Of a stretch of 22,953 bases of DNA, positions 22,937-22,953 are shown piece by piece. Numbering within the stretch: the stretch's first letter is position 1; each line of letters starts with the position of its first letter. Below the pieces are notes generated by a model. The model was not told the origin of the DNA and did not search any database. It saw only the letters and a program-made list of their open reading frames with translations. The stretch is taken from NCBI GenBank assembly GCA_910583795.1, contig CAJTZQ010000059.1, forward strand, positions 1 to 22,953. The letters run 5' to 3'. The translations under genes were made by a program, and so were the position numbers. The DNA comes from an uncultured Muribaculaceae bacterium. GTDB lineage: Bacteria > Bacteroidota > Bacteroidia > Bacteroidales > Muribaculaceae.

Positions 22937-22953
22937 GATTACAAGGTTAATAA

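Overview
The window looks like a chromosomal segment from a gut Bacteroidales, most likely Muribaculaceae-like. The evidence is Bacteroidetes-type -7 promoter boxes (TAnnTTTG), an M64 'IgA peptidase', a GLUG-repeat protein with a type IX secretion-style C-terminal domain, a PD-(D/E)XK 'Rpn/transposase' protein with the typical GREEGREE tail, and lipid A synthesis by LpxB. The family-level assignment is inference from gene content only.

Layout. Positions 1-127 hold four 32-bp tandem repeats. A secreted M64 metallopeptidase (274-1674) follows and ends at a strong terminator. The next 631 bp have no gene but hold a promoter, a structured non-coding stretch and a terminator (about 1785-2141), then a hairpin and two oppositely oriented 7-bp repeat arrays. 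Ferritin (2306-2824, minus) comes next, then a 654-bp gap holding a second copy of the same RNA core motif (3128-3259). Three translationally coupled genes follow: an Rpn-family nuclease, an NAD-dependent epimerase-like protein and a DUF115/MptE-like protein (3479-6098). After them come a secreted GLUG protein (6183-8051) converging on a beta-helix lipoprotein (8133-9575, minus), lpxB (9681-11045), a small membrane protein, and a tiny Lys/Tyr/His/Asp-rich lipoprotein (11754-11990, minus).

From 12154 to 21851 lies one tightly packed surface-polysaccharide operon. It has a promoter, a roughly 350-nt leader with six degenerate 33-bp repeats, an initiating phosphoglycosyl transferase, a GT2 glycosyltransferase, an Fe-S F420-hydrogenase-beta-like protein, a polysaccharide pyruvyl transferase, three tandem GT2 glycosyltransferases, a Wzy-like polymerase and a Wzx-like flippase. 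A two-gene Alg14/Alg13-type glycosyltransferase operon (22818-21857, minus) converges on its end. Together these could start a repeat unit on undecaprenyl phosphate, extend it, add a pyruvate ketal, flip it and polymerise it. No export or chain-length genes and no UpxY-type antiterminator are in the window.

The most interesting signal is the pair of structured RNA elements on either side of ferritin. They share a conserved core loop around a hairpin, but the enclosing helices have different sequences, which is what a maintained RNA structure would show. All base pairing was worked out by eye.
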